From: Parasediminibacterium sp046546515
GTDB lineage: Bacteria; Bacteroidota; Bacteroidia; Chitinophagales; Chitinophagaceae
DNA: 64,000 nucleotides
Direction: 5' to 3'
Assembly (NCBI RefSeq): GCF_046546515.1
Contig: NZ_JBKHKJ010000008.1
Location: 62,001-126,000 of the forward strand
A model generated the notes under the pieces. The model was not told the origin of the DNA and did not search any database. It worked only from the letters and a program-made list of their open reading frames with translations. Each line of letters opens with the position of its first letter. Position 1 is the stretch's first letter. Below are positions 53,487 through 63,754 of this stretch, in pieces. Made by a program: the position numbers and the translations under genes.

Positions 53487-56400
53487 ATGAAAAAAAAGTA
53501 TTTATTACTCATTTTGTTTGCCGTTTCCATCTTCCGGGCACAAGCCCAGCCCCCTGTTTCCGCAACAACGCCTCCTGCTAGGAGCGCAAGCGATGTGGTT
53601 TCTATTTTTAGCGATGCCTATACTAATGTAGCAGGCACTGACTTTTTCCCTAACTGGGGACAAACAACCGTGGTTACAGATGTAAGCATTGCTGGAAACA
53701 CCACAAAGAAATATGCTACTTTCAATTATCAAGGTATCCAATTTGCAAGTTCAGTTGATGCGTCTGCCATGACTAGCTTACATATAGACGTGTGGACACC
53801 AGATTGCACCACTTTTGATGTATATCTTATTAATACCAGCCCTTCTACCGTAGAGCAAAAGGTAAGCCTTACGCCTACTCTTTCTGGCTGGAATAGTTAT
53901 GATATTGCATTATCCAAATACAATACAATTGCCCTCAACAATATTGGCCAGTTTAAATTAGTAGGTACGCCATCTAGCACTACTGTTTATTTAGATAATA
54001 TTTATTTCTGGAAATCTTCCAATACACCTACCATTACAGGTTTTACGGTACCTGCCAAGAAAGTTGGCGATTTGCCTTTTACCCTCACTGACCCTACGAG
54101 CAATAGCACAGGCGCATTTAGCTATACCAGCAGCAATACCAGCGTAGCTACTATTTCAGGTAAAACAGTAACTATTGTAGGTGGCGGTACGTCAATTATC
54201 ACTGCTACACAGGCTGCCGCAGGCAGTTATGTAACGGGCAATGTATCTGCTACATTAGTGGTTACTTTCGCTACTCCTTCTACTGCCGCACCTATACCGC
54301 CTGTAAGAAAAACAACCGATGTAGTTTCTTTATTTAGCGATGCCTATACCAATGTTGCAGGTACAGATTTCTTCCCTAACTGGGGGCAATCTACAGTTGT
54401 TTCCGATGTTAGTATTGCTGGCAATGCCACCAAGAAATATGATTATATGAATTATCAGGGCATCCAGTTTGCCAGTAATGTTGACGCATCTGGCATGACG
54501 AACCTGCATTTGGATTTGTGGACGCCTAATTGCACTGCCTTTGATGTATTTTTAATTAATACAGGAGCAAACACAGTAGAGCAAAACATTACGCTTACCC
54601 CAACCTTGTCTGGCTGGAACAGCTTTGATATTTTATTGTCTAAATACAACACCATTGACTTATCTAAAATTGGCCAAATAAAATTAGTGGCATTGCCATC
54701 CAGCACTACTACTGTTTACTTAGATAACCTGTATTTCTGGAAAGGAAGTGCAGTAGTTGCTACTGGCGCACCTACCACAGCTGCCCCTGTACCACCAGTG
54801 AGGAATAGCAATGATGTGGTTTCCGTGTTCAGCAATGCTTATACAAATGTTTCTGGAACAGACTTTTTCCCTAATTGGGGTCAGTCAACTGTAGTTTCCG
54901 ATACTGTAATTGCTGGCGACACTACCAAAAAATACGCTATCCTCAATTATCAAGGTATCCAATTTGCGAGTGCCGTAAGTGCATCATCCATGACTAGTTT
55001 GCATATTGATGTGTGGACACCAGATTGCACTTCATTAATCATTAAATTAATCAATACCAGCCCTTCAACAGTAGAACAGGGTGATACGCTTACCCCAACA
55101 TTATCGGGCTGGAATAGTTTTGATATACCATTGTCTATGTTCAATAAAATTGCATTGAGCAATATTGGGCAAATGTCGCTTACGGGTACACCGGGCAGCA
55201 CCGTGTATATGGATAACCTATACTTCTGGAAATCTGGCAGCACACCTACCATTACAGGGTTTACTGTACCAGCCAAATTAGTGGGCGATGCTCCATTTAC
55301 ATTGACTGATCCTACAAGCAATAGCACAGGTGCATTTACTTACACCAGTGGAGATACCAAGGTAGCCACCATCAGTGGCAAAACAGTAACCATTGTTGGT
55401 GCTGGCACATCCATTATTACTGCCACACAAGCAGCAGCAGGCAATTATGGCAGCGGTACCACATCTGCAACATTGGTGGTTACCTATCCTACCCCTACGG
55501 TAGCGGCCCCTGTTCCTACAGTGGCAGCAGCCAATGTTATTTCTCTGTTTAGCGATGCCTATACCAATGTTGCAGCAATCGATTGGTTCCCTAACTGGGG
55601 TCAATCAACTGTTGTATCTGATATAACCATTGCAGGTAACACTACTAAAAAGTATTACAACTTGAATTATCAGGGTGTTCAATTTGCAAGTGCTTTGGAT
55701 GTATCAAAAGCTAAAACCTTGCACCTAGATGTATGGACACCAGATTGCACTTCATTGATTATTAAATTAATTAATACAAGCCCTTCAACGGTTGAGCAAG
55801 GCGATACACTAACCCCAACATTATCTGGCTGGAACAGTTTCGACATACCATTGTCTATGTTTAGTAAAATAGCCTTGAACAATGTTGGACAAATGTCATT
55901 TACTGGCAATGCTGGCAGCACTGTATATGTTGATAATGTTTATTTCTGGTCTACTATAACATTGCCTGTACATATTGCAGGGTTTAAAGCAGTAAAACAA
56001 GGAACTGTAGCTGCAATAAGCTGGAAAACTTTGTCTGAAAACAATAACAAAGGCTTTGATGTAGAGCGTAGCATCAACGGTAATAATTGGGCAGCCATAC
56101 AGTTTGTGGGTGCAAAAGGGGTTGCTAACCAATATGCAGTTACAGATAATGCACCATTGAATGGCATTAACTACTATCGATTGAAACAAATAGACATAGA
56201 TGGAAAATCAACTTATAGTACTACAGTAGCTGTTGATTTTTCTGCTAATGCCCTTGGCTTTTCTTTCTATCCAAACCCAGTGAAAAACAGGCTTACGGTT
56301 AGTTTGCAAACAATCAATAGCAAGCAAGCAAGTATAGACTTGGTAAGTATAAATGGTAAAAAAGTAAAATCAATCAATATCAGCAATACAGATTCTAATA

Positions 56401-56501
56401 GCAATATTGCTATTGATTGCTCTAATGTTGCTACGGGTACTTATTTCCTTGTACTTAGGGATGGTTCTACAGTTAAAACAACTAAAGTTGTGGTTGAGTA
56501 A
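53487..56501 (+). CDS. T9SS-exported protein with four copies of a glycan-binding-like domain
   Basis: 1004 residues with signal peptide MKKKYLLLILFAVSIFRAQA. Four homologous domains of about 150 residues start near residues 33, 275, 440 and 680; each has AYTNVAGTDFFPNWGQ, KKYATFNYQGIQFAS, LHIDVWTPDC and TLSGWNSYDI...YLDNIYFWK. Two Big2-type Ig domains (TITGFTVPAKKVGD...TSNSTGAF) separate copies 1-2 and 3-4. A connecting domain and a sorting domain (FSFYPNPVKNRLTVSL) end it. The jelly-roll-like pattern suggests carbohydrate binding; no catalytic residues are seen. Copies 3 and 4 share long near-identical DNA, so duplication is recent. It directly precedes susC. Confidence 0.85.
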   Translation: MKKKYLLLILFAVSIFRAQAQPPVSATTPPARSASDVVSIFSDAYTNVAGTDFFPNWGQTTVVTDVSIAGNTTKKYATFNYQGIQFASSVDASAMTSLHIDVWTPDCTTFDVYLINTSPSTVEQKVSLTPTLSGWNSYDIALSKYNTIALNNIGQFKLVGTPSSTTVYLDNIYFWKSSNTPTITGFTVPAKKVGDLPFTLTDPTSNSTGAFSYTSSNTSVATISGKTVTIVGGGTSIITATQAAAGSYVTGNVSATLVVTFATPSTAAPIPPVRKTTDVVSLFSDAYTNVAGTDFFPNWGQSTVVSDVSIAGNATKKYDYMNYQGIQFASNVDASGMTNLHLDLWTPNCTAFDVFLINTGANTVEQNITLTPTLSGWNSFDILLSKYNTIDLSKIGQIKLVALPSSTTTVYLDNLYFWKGSAVVATGAPTTAAPVPPVRNSNDVVSVFSNAYTNVSGTDFFPNWGQSTVVSDTVIAGDTTKKYAILNYQGIQFASAVSASSMTSLHIDVWTPDCTSLIIKLINTSPSTVEQGDTLTPTLSGWNSFDIPLSMFNKIALSNIGQMSLTGTPGSTVYMDNLYFWKSGSTPTITGFTVPAKLVGDAPFTLTDPTSNSTGAFTYTSGDTKVATISGKTVTIVGAGTSIITATQAAAGNYGSGTTSATLVVTYPTPTVAAPVPTVAAANVISLFSDAYTNVAAIDWFPNWGQSTVVSDITIAGNTTKKYYNLNYQGVQFASALDVSKAKTLHLDVWTPDCTSLIIKLINTSPSTVEQGDTLTPTLSGWNSFDIPLSMFSKIALNNVGQMSFTGNAGSTVYVDNVYFWSTITLPVHIAGFKAVKQGTVAAISWKTLSENNNKGFDVERSINGNNWAAIQFVGAKGVANQYAVTDNAPLNGINYYRLKQIDIDGKSTYSTTVAVDFSANALGFSFYPNPVKNRLTVSLQTINSKQASIDLVSINGKKVKSINISNTDSNSNIAIDCSNVATGTYFLVLRDGSTVKTTKVVVE

Positions 56502-56514
56502 TTAAAAACATACA

Positions 56515-56552
56515 AAGGAAGGGGCGGTTTTGTCAACTGCCGCTCCCTCCTT
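56515..56552 (+). terminator. Hairpin between the repeat protein and susC
   Basis: AAGGAAGGGGCGG pairs with CCGCTCCCTCCTT (two imperfect positions) around a loop of about 12 bases, 14 bases after the upstream stop codon. It may be a terminator or attenuator that lowers read-through into susC. Confidence 0.5.
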
Positions 56553-56599
56553 ATTTGCCAAATATTCCTTTGGGTTCTTCATTTTTAAACGATTGTAAT

Positions 56600-59500
56600 A
56601 TGAAATTAAAAACTAAGTTATTGGTGCTTGGCATTTTTCTTTGTGGCCTGCTCCAACATGCCATTGCACAAAACCTTACTATAACGGGTATCGTAAAAAG
56701 CAATGTTACGGGCAGGGCATTGCAAGGGGTAACTATACTAAACCAAAAAACAAAAAAATCAACCCTTACCAATGAGTCTGGAAATTTCACTATCACAGCT
56801 CAAAAAGGCAATACCTTGTTGTTTACTTACATTGGCATGGCAGTTTATACCTTTGAGGTATCCCGTGCAGGCAGTATTGAGATAACAATGGAAGAAGATG
56901 TTAAGAAAATGGATGAGGTAGTGGTGATTGGCTATGGCACACAAAAAGTAACCAAAGTGTCAGGGGCTATTTCTACTATCAAAAGTGCGGATTTAGAAAA
57001 ATTGAAACCTGTACGTGCCGAAGATGCATTGCAAGGCAGGGCATCTGGCGTTACGGTTATTACTGCGGGGTCGCCTGGGGCAAAGCCAACAGTTTTTATA
57101 CGGGGTATCCCTTCCTACAAGGGTAGCGACCCGTTAGTAGTAGTAGACGGGTCTATTCAAACATTAGATGATTTGAATTCTATTAACTCTGCCGATATAG
57201 AATCTATTAATGTATTAAAAGATGCTGCTACTACGGCTATTTATGGGGTATCGGGAGGCAATGGCGTAATATTAGTTACTACAAAAGCAGGAAGAAAAAA
57301 TAAAAAGACAGAGTTTAACTATAGTAGCAATTATGGCATACAGCAGGTTGCAAGAAGAATTGGTGTATTAAACGCTACTGAATATGCTGCCATCATCAAT
57401 GAAGGGCAAGCTGCAGACGGTAATGCCATTGTATTTACCGATTTGTCAAAATTGGGGGTTGGTACCAATTGGCAAGACCAAATATTTAAAAATGCACCAC
57501 TGCAATCTCATTCAGTAACAGCAAGAGGCGGTGGTGAAAATGTTACTTATTTTGTTTCTGGCGCTTACACTGGCCAAGGCGGCATAGTAGGAGGGGCAGA
57601 TAAATCTTATTTTGACAGGTACAATGCTACCACAAATGTTAGTTTCGATTTGAGCAGTAAATTAAAGCTAGTTACCAACACCAGCTTTGTTAATATAAAA
57701 GGGGCAACAGTGCCAGAAAATGCCATTAATAGTGTAATTTCAAATGCCTTGAATTTCGATCCTACAGTACCCATCTATAATAATATTCCTGGCACTTATG
57801 GCAAATACAGTATTAGTAATAATATTTTAAGGGAAATTTTCAATCCCCTTACGCAATTAGACGATACCCACAATTACTCTAATACCAATAAGCTTTATGG
57901 CAAGGTAGAATTGCAATATCAAGTACTAAACAATCTAAAACTCACCTCAAGGTACGGCTATACCAATACCGATATTACTGGCAAATCGTTTGGCCCATTG
58001 GTTTATTATGGCGATAACCACAATGGCTCTACTTTAAACGCTGATGGCACCACTAAGGGGTCTAACCACAATGGGGTTTCGCAATACAAAAACACTTACT
58101 ACAATTATACCTTTGAAACATTCAGTAACTATAACTTTAAAATTAATCGTAATCACATTTTCGAAACCGTACTAGGGTTTTCGATGGCTAAAGTAACGGG
58201 TAATGCTACTTCAGCCTCTAGGCAAGATGTACCCAATAATTCTTGGGAATTTGCTGATTTTACTTCAGCAACAGGTAATAGTTCTAACGGTGGTATTGGT
58301 GCTGGTGCATATAAGTTTGAGAAAAGAAATCTCTCCTATTTTAGTAGAGTAAATTACGATTATAAAGAAAGGTACTTAGCTTCAGCTTCTTTGAGAAAAG
58401 ATGGGTCTTACGAATTTGGCACCAATAATAAGTTTGGATATTTTTATGCAGGTTCTTTAGGTTGGGTAACCTCAGCAGAAAGTTTTTATAAGCTAAAACT
58501 GATTGATTATTTAAAAATAAGGGGTAGTTATGGTGTTATTGGTAATGACAATGTAGATCATCCTCAATACTTACAGATTTATACAGGTATTTATGAGTAT
58601 GGGCAGGGCAACAATACTGGTTATGTTTTTAACGATGCACCTGTAAATGGCTCTACACTATCTACTTATGCTAATAACTCGCTAAAGTGGGAAAGGCAAA
58701 AGCAATTGAATATTGGTTTTGATGCTAGGTTAATAAAAAATAAAGTGTCTATTAGTTTCGATTACTATGAGAAAAGGACTAGTGGGCTATTGTTTAATCC
58801 CACTCTATCACTTTATTTAGGTACTGCGGCGTCGCCCTCTGCCAATGTGGGTACTACCAAAACATCAGGTATAGATATGAATATTGGCTATACTGAGTTA
58901 TTATCAAAAAGCTTTAAATTCAGTACGAATGCCACATTTACAACCTCTAAAAATTTAGTTACTTACACCAATAATGGCATTATTACTGGTGGCAATTATG
59001 GGATTCCTAACCAAAGCATTACTAGGTTTCAAACTGGGTATGCCCCTGGGTATTTTTACGGCTACAAGGCAATAGGTATTTTTCAAACCCAAGATGAAAT
59101 TGCTAAAAGCCCTACACAGCCCAATGCACAACCTGGAGACATTAAATATGCCGATGTGAATGGCAATGGCGTGATAGACGATTCTGACAGGACCCAAATT
59201 GGAAACCCATTCCCTAAGTTTACAGCAGGATGGAACCTATCGCTTGAATACAAGGGGTTCGACTTTAATATATTCATCTATGGTTCTTATGGCAATGATA
59301 TTTATCGTGCTTATGAACGCAACTTGGCCGAAACCAATAAATATCGTGGGGTTTTGGCAAGATGGACAGGCCCGGGCACGACTAACAATCCTAAAAACCC
59401 TAGGGTAACGTTTAAAGATCCCAACAACAACACTAGGGCATCGGATAGATATCTTCAAGACGGCTCTTTCATAAAAATTAAAGATTTGCAATTAGGCTAT

Positions 59501-59695
59501 GTTATACCGGCCCATTTGTACAAAAATGTATTTAGCAAAATAAGGGTGTATGTGCAGGTTAAGAACCTGCTTACACTTACTAAATACGATGGATTCGATC
59601 CTGAAATAGCGGGTGGCATATTTGATACAAATATCGATAGGGGCGCATACCCACAAGCTAGGATATATTCTATGGGTATTGATTGTAAATTTTAA
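56600..59695 (+). CDS. susC: SusC/RagA-type TonB-dependent glycan transporter
   Basis: 1031 residues, start ATG 56600 (MKLKTKLLVLGIFLCGLLQH...IAQ signal peptide). A carboxypeptidase-regulatory-like domain (about 24-105; ITGIVKSNVTGRALQGVTIL), then the TonB box/plug start KMDEVVVIGYGTQK, plug signatures RGIPSYKGSDPLVVVDG and VLKDAATTAIYGVSGGNGVI, and a large barrel ending QARIYSMGIDCKF. It imports oligosaccharides across the outer membrane with SusD as lid. The stop overlaps the next ATG as TAATG, showing tight coupling to susD. Confidence 0.97.
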   Translation: MKLKTKLLVLGIFLCGLLQHAIAQNLTITGIVKSNVTGRALQGVTILNQKTKKSTLTNESGNFTITAQKGNTLLFTYIGMAVYTFEVSRAGSIEITMEEDVKKMDEVVVIGYGTQKVTKVSGAISTIKSADLEKLKPVRAEDALQGRASGVTVITAGSPGAKPTVFIRGIPSYKGSDPLVVVDGSIQTLDDLNSINSADIESINVLKDAATTAIYGVSGGNGVILVTTKAGRKNKKTEFNYSSNYGIQQVARRIGVLNATEYAAIINEGQAADGNAIVFTDLSKLGVGTNWQDQIFKNAPLQSHSVTARGGGENVTYFVSGAYTGQGGIVGGADKSYFDRYNATTNVSFDLSSKLKLVTNTSFVNIKGATVPENAINSVISNALNFDPTVPIYNNIPGTYGKYSISNNILREIFNPLTQLDDTHNYSNTNKLYGKVELQYQVLNNLKLTSRYGYTNTDITGKSFGPLVYYGDNHNGSTLNADGTTKGSNHNGVSQYKNTYYNYTFETFSNYNFKINRNHIFETVLGFSMAKVTGNATSASRQDVPNNSWEFADFTSATGNSSNGGIGAGAYKFEKRNLSYFSRVNYDYKERYLASASLRKDGSYEFGTNNKFGYFYAGSLGWVTSAESFYKLKLIDYLKIRGSYGVIGNDNVDHPQYLQIYTGIYEYGQGNNTGYVFNDAPVNGSTLSTYANNSLKWERQKQLNIGFDARLIKNKVSISFDYYEKRTSGLLFNPTLSLYLGTAASPSANVGTTKTSGIDMNIGYTELLSKSFKFSTNATFTTSKNLVTYTNNGIITGGNYGIPNQSITRFQTGYAPGYFYGYKAIGIFQTQDEIAKSPTQPNAQPGDIKYADVNGNGVIDDSDRTQIGNPFPKFTAGWNLSLEYKGFDFNIFIYGSYGNDIYRAYERNLAETNKYRGVLARWTGPGTTNNPKNPRVTFKDPNNNTRASDRYLQDGSFIKIKDLQLGYVIPAHLYKNVFSKIRVYVQVKNLLTLTKYDGFDPEIAGGIFDTNIDRGAYPQARIYSMGIDCKF

Positions 59696-59712
59696 TGTAT
59701 AAAAGCTTATAT

Positions 59713-61209
59713 ATGAAAAAAATAAAAATAATAGTAAGCATAGCATTCATAATATCTGCTGCTACCGCTTGCAAAAAATTTGTGGACTACGATCCGCATG
59801 AAGATTATATAACTACCACGGCAGATTACTTTAAATCTGCCAGCGATTACCAATCGCTAGTGGTAGGTTGTTATACGCCCTTGCAATGGATTTGGGCAGA
59901 CGTAATGATTGGCGATATTGCCACTGACAATGCAGTATCGGGTGGAGAGAATGCCACGGATGTGCTTGGCTTGCAACAAATAGACGACTACACTATTGTA
60001 TCCAACAATAGTTATTTAACTGAAACTTGGAAAAGTTGCTTCGAGGGCATTAACAGGGTTAATTACCTGCAAGAAAATAAAGGCTTGCTAAACTTTACAG
60101 GCAAAGACGCTTTGTATGGGGAGGTTTATTTTTTAAGGGCGTATTATTATTTTGAACTGGTAAAACTTTTTGGCGATGTGCCACTTTTTGTTGACCATCG
60201 TTTAACCGTTACTGACTCAAAAACACTTTCTAGGACAGCAAAGGCAGACGTGTATAAACAAATAGAACTAGACCTTGCCAATGCCATAGCAGTATTGCCC
60301 ACAACAAATGCAGAAAAAGGCAGGGTAACTAAAAATGCAGCTTATGCCTTGTTGGGCAAGGTTTATTTATATGAAAATAAATTTGATGCTGCTGCAGCGG
60401 CACTAGAAAATGTAATCAATAGTGGCACACTAAGCCTTTTGCCTAATTTTCAAGACATATTTCTTCAGGCTGGAGAAAACGGCCCTGAGTCGGTTTTTGA
60501 AATTCAATATACCAACCTGAGTAATCAGCATGACTATGGCACCATCAATTTCAATCGTAGCCAAGGCAATATAGCTGTTCAATACCATGGCGTAAGAAGT
60601 ATATCTGGTTCTAGCCCGTACGCAGAAGGCTATAGTTGCAACCTGCCTACGCAAGAATTAGCAAAGCAATATACTACAGGTGATAAAAGAAAAGATGCTA
60701 CTATCTTAGATATTGAAGCCTATAAAAAAGCAAACCCATCTTTTAATATTACCTATACAGTAGCCCCTTATAAAAACACAGGGCTATATAACAATAAGTA
60801 CCAGCCTAGGCAAGGAGAATCATCAAGCGCAGGGGTAGCGGCTCTAAATTACCTTACAAATTTCAGAACCATCCGCTATGCCGATGTATTGCTAATGGCC
60901 GCAGAAGCCAACAACAGGGCAACAGCCGCGAATGATACAAAAGCATTGACTTATCTAAATTTGGTACGGAGGCGTGCTTTTGGAGATGTTAACCATGATG
61001 TTACTGCTACAGGCGCTACATTGAAGCAAGCAATATGGGACGAACGCAGGCTAGAGCTGGCTATGGAAGGGGACAGGTTCTTCGACTTGGTACGCACTGG
61101 GCAGGCAGCAGCAAAAATTACCAATTTTAAGGTAGGTACCAATGAAGTATTCCCCATTCCCCAGCAAGAAATTGATAATTCAGGGTTATCTCAAAACCAT
61201 GGGTATTAA
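59713..61209 (+). CDS. susD: SusD/RagB-type glycan-binding lipoprotein
   Basis: 498 residues from MKKIKIIVSIAFIISAATAC, a lipoprotein signal with the lipidated cysteine at 20. An ATG at 59695 overlapping the susC stop (TAATG) would add MYKSLY and cannot be excluded. The helical SusD fold is shown by ITTTADYFKSASDYQSLVVG, GEVYFLRAYYYFELVKLFGD, YALLGKVYLYENKFDAAAAA, YADVLLMAAEANNRA and the C-terminal WDERRLELAMEGDRFFDLVR and FPIPQQEIDNSGLSQNHGY. It binds the glycan at the surface and closes SusC. Confidence 0.97.
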   Translation: MKKIKIIVSIAFIISAATACKKFVDYDPHEDYITTTADYFKSASDYQSLVVGCYTPLQWIWADVMIGDIATDNAVSGGENATDVLGLQQIDDYTIVSNNSYLTETWKSCFEGINRVNYLQENKGLLNFTGKDALYGEVYFLRAYYYFELVKLFGDVPLFVDHRLTVTDSKTLSRTAKADVYKQIELDLANAIAVLPTTNAEKGRVTKNAAYALLGKVYLYENKFDAAAAALENVINSGTLSLLPNFQDIFLQAGENGPESVFEIQYTNLSNQHDYGTINFNRSQGNIAVQYHGVRSISGSSPYAEGYSCNLPTQELAKQYTTGDKRKDATILDIEAYKKANPSFNITYTVAPYKNTGLYNNKYQPRQGESSSAGVAALNYLTNFRTIRYADVLLMAAEANNRATAANDTKALTYLNLVRRRAFGDVNHDVTATGATLKQAIWDERRLELAMEGDRFFDLVRTGQAAAKITNFKVGTNEVFPIPQQEIDNSGLSQNHGY

Positions 61210-61230
61210 TTCAGTCAATCATTCTTAAAA

Positions 61231-62820
61231 ATGCAACTTATGAATACGGTTAAAAAAATATTTTCTATCGCCTTTTTGCTGGCCGTTATTTCAGGCTGCA
61301 ATAAGGATTATAACGATACATCCTTTATAAACAATGCAGCACTCCCTACTAAAATAGCGGCATCTTTTACCATTACGCAAAACAATAGCGGCTTGGTAAC
61401 CATATTGCCAGTTGGTGAGGGGGTTGCTTATTTTGATGTGTATTTTGGTGATGTCACCACTGCTCCAGTAAAAGTTTCCGTTGGAGGAGTTGCTCAGCAT
61501 ATTTACAACGAGGGCGTTTATGGCGTAAGGGTTGTTGCCCACAATATTGCTGGCAAAACTGCCGAGGTCACCCAGCAGCTTACCGTTTCATTTAGGGCAC
61601 CAGAAAATTTAGTTGTGAATGTGTCCACAGATGCGGTGAATAATTTTAAGGTAAACCTTTCCGCCACTGCCTTGTACGAAACCTTTTTTAAAGTTTATTA
61701 TGGTGATGTCGCTAACGAAATACCGCAACCCTTCTTAGAAGGTGATACCATTAGCCATACTTATGCAGCTACAGGCAATTATACGGTTAAAGTAGTGGCT
61801 TATAGCGGTGCTAAAGATTCTATCGTTGCAACCAAATTGGTTACCATCACCAACCCGCTTGTTTTGCCCATTACATTTGAATCTTCAACGCTTAATTATG
61901 CCTTTACAGATTTTGGTGGCGGCACAACAACTGTTATAGCCAACCCACAAGTAAATGGTATAAATACCAGTGCCAAGGTTGCGCAAATGGTGAAGAATGC
62001 AGGCCAGGTATATGGCGGTAGCTTTATTGCACTTACTAGCCCCATTGATTTTTCAGCCAATAAGGTTTTCCGTATGAAAGTGTTTTCTCCAAGGGTTGGG
62101 GCAAAGGTTTTATTGAAAGTAGAAAATGATGCCAACGCCAATATTTTTTACGAAGTAACCACTACCACTACCGTTGCCAATGCTTGGGAAGACCTAGTGT
62201 TCGATTATAGTGCTATCAATACCAGCAATGCTTACAGCCATATTGTACTCATTTTCGATAATGGCACCAATGGGGATGGCAGTGCAAATTTTACTTTTTT
62301 AATGGATGATATACGGCTTACAAATACCCTGCCTACTGGTGGCGGAACGGTGTTGGCACTGCCACTTGACTTTGAATCGAAAACAGTAAAATACAAGTTC
62401 ACCGATTTTAATGGGGGCAACGTTACGGTAATTGCCAATCCGCAGGTTTCAGGAATTAATACTAGCACCACAGTGGGCAGGATGATTAAAAGTGCAGACC
62501 AAACCTATGGTGGCAGTTTTATTGCCTTGGATAACCCAATTGATTTTTCCTCCAAAAAAACTTTTAAGATGAAGGTTTTTTCCCCTCGGGTAGGTGCTAA
62601 GGTGCTTTTAAAAGTAGAAAATTTAACTTCTGGTGCTATTAGTTACGAAAAGGAAATGGCCACTACAAAAGCAAATGCTTGGGAAGAGCTTACGTTCGAT
62701 TATAGCAAAATAGATGTATCCAAATCGTACCAGAAAGTAGTGCTCATTTTCGATAATGGCACTATGGGCGATGGGTCTGCAAACTTCACTTTCCTGTTTG
62801 ATGACATTTCACTTAATTAA
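61231..62820 (+). CDS. PKD-type surface glycan-binding lipoprotein with two CBM-like domains
   Basis: 529 residues with lipoprotein signal (AFLLAVISGCNKDY). Two PKD-like domains (about 35-210; FDVYFGDVTTAPVKV, HTYAATGNYTVKVVAY) are followed by two homologous domains of about 155 residues (LPITFESSTLNYAFTDFGGG and LPLDFESKTVKYKFTDFNGG, each with GGSFIAL, FSPRVGAKVLLKVEN and a FLMDDI/FLFDDI end). The layout fits the third or fourth surface glycan-binding protein of glucan loci. It begins 21 bases after susD and is surely in the same operon. A second ATG at 61240 is possible. Confidence 0.85.
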   Translation: MQLMNTVKKIFSIAFLLAVISGCNKDYNDTSFINNAALPTKIAASFTITQNNSGLVTILPVGEGVAYFDVYFGDVTTAPVKVSVGGVAQHIYNEGVYGVRVVAHNIAGKTAEVTQQLTVSFRAPENLVVNVSTDAVNNFKVNLSATALYETFFKVYYGDVANEIPQPFLEGDTISHTYAATGNYTVKVVAYSGAKDSIVATKLVTITNPLVLPITFESSTLNYAFTDFGGGTTTVIANPQVNGINTSAKVAQMVKNAGQVYGGSFIALTSPIDFSANKVFRMKVFSPRVGAKVLLKVENDANANIFYEVTTTTTVANAWEDLVFDYSAINTSNAYSHIVLIFDNGTNGDGSANFTFLMDDIRLTNTLPTGGGTVLALPLDFESKTVKYKFTDFNGGNVTVIANPQVSGINTSTTVGRMIKSADQTYGGSFIALDNPIDFSSKKTFKMKVFSPRVGAKVLLKVENLTSGAISYEKEMATTKANAWEELTFDYSKIDVSKSYQKVVLIFDNGTMGDGSANFTFLFDDISLN

Positions 62821-62839
62821 TCTTGAAAATAATAAAATC

Positions 62840-63748
62840 ATGGTAACGAATATAAAATCGCTCTTCGTTCTGCTTGTAGCTATTGTTTGCTGCTTTTGCA
62901 CTTGTAAAAAAGAAGAGTATTCATTTGGCGCAATAAAAACACCTAGCAATCTTACACTTACGGTAACAGTAGCTGGAGTAGATGCGGCAAACCCTGCGGG
63001 TAATGGCTCTGGAAATGTAAGTGTAACTGTTGGGGGAACAAACGCCATTACCTATTATATAGATTTTGGAGATAGTACCCCAAAATCAGTACAGGGTATT
63101 AGCCAGCCAGGTACAATTAGCTATAAATATACAGGTACTGGCTTATCTACTTACAATGTTAAGTTAACAGCTATTGGCACAGGTGGCGCTGTTTCCACAC
63201 TTAGCCAGCAAGTTCAAATACTGGTTATTTATCAGGTTAAACCCGCCATTTTGCAATCTTTAACCAACAACGCATCTAAACTTTGGGTGATTGATAAAAA
63301 TGCACCCGGGCATGTAGGGGTAGGGCAAACCGATTTTTTTTATCCTAATTATTATTCGGCTACGCCCAATTCAAGGTCTGCTTGCCTATATGACGATGAA
63401 ATAACTTTTGATAAAGATGCCAATAACAATGTATATATAACGGTTGATAACAAGGGGCAAACCTTTGTTATTGCTGCTGCTAATGGATATTACGGCGTAT
63501 CTGGTGGCGATAATTGTTACGCAATAAATACTGGCGGAAGGGCAAAACTGAAGTTTACAGATGCAACTTCTACATCTACCACTGCCAATTCTACCAGAAC
63601 ACAGTTTACGGCTCCTGGATTTGGAATTGTAGGTTTTGGGACGGGTGGTAATACTTATGAAATAATTACGCTTACAGATTCTACTATGCAGTTGCGCAAT
63701 ATTGGTGCAGACGGGCTTGCTTGGTATCAAAAGTTAATTAAAAAATAA
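62840..63748 (+). CDS. PKD-domain surface lipoprotein of the glucan locus
   Basis: 302 residues from ATG 62840 (MVTNIKSLFVLLVAIVCCFC, lipidation near Cys20-22); an upstream in-frame ATG lies inside the previous gene and was rejected. A PKD domain (about 35-125; ITYYIDFGDSTPKSVQG, YKYTGTGLSTYNVKLTAIG) precedes a beta domain of about 170 residues with aromatic residues suited to sugar stacking (KLWVIDKNAPGHVGVGQ, FFYPNYYSATP, DSTMQLRNIGADGLAWYQKL). The second domain occurs in surface proteins of glucan loci; binding is inferred. It follows the previous stop codon by 19 bases. Confidence 0.82.
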   Translation: MVTNIKSLFVLLVAIVCCFCTCKKEEYSFGAIKTPSNLTLTVTVAGVDAANPAGNGSGNVSVTVGGTNAITYYIDFGDSTPKSVQGISQPGTISYKYTGTGLSTYNVKLTAIGTGGAVSTLSQQVQILVIYQVKPAILQSLTNNASKLWVIDKNAPGHVGVGQTDFFYPNYYSATPNSRSACLYDDEITFDKDANNNVYITVDNKGQTFVIAAANGYYGVSGGDNCYAINTGGRAKLKFTDATSTSTTANSTRTQFTAPGFGIVGFGTGGNTYEIITLTDSTMQLRNIGADGLAWYQKLIKK

Positions 63749-63754
63749 ATTACA

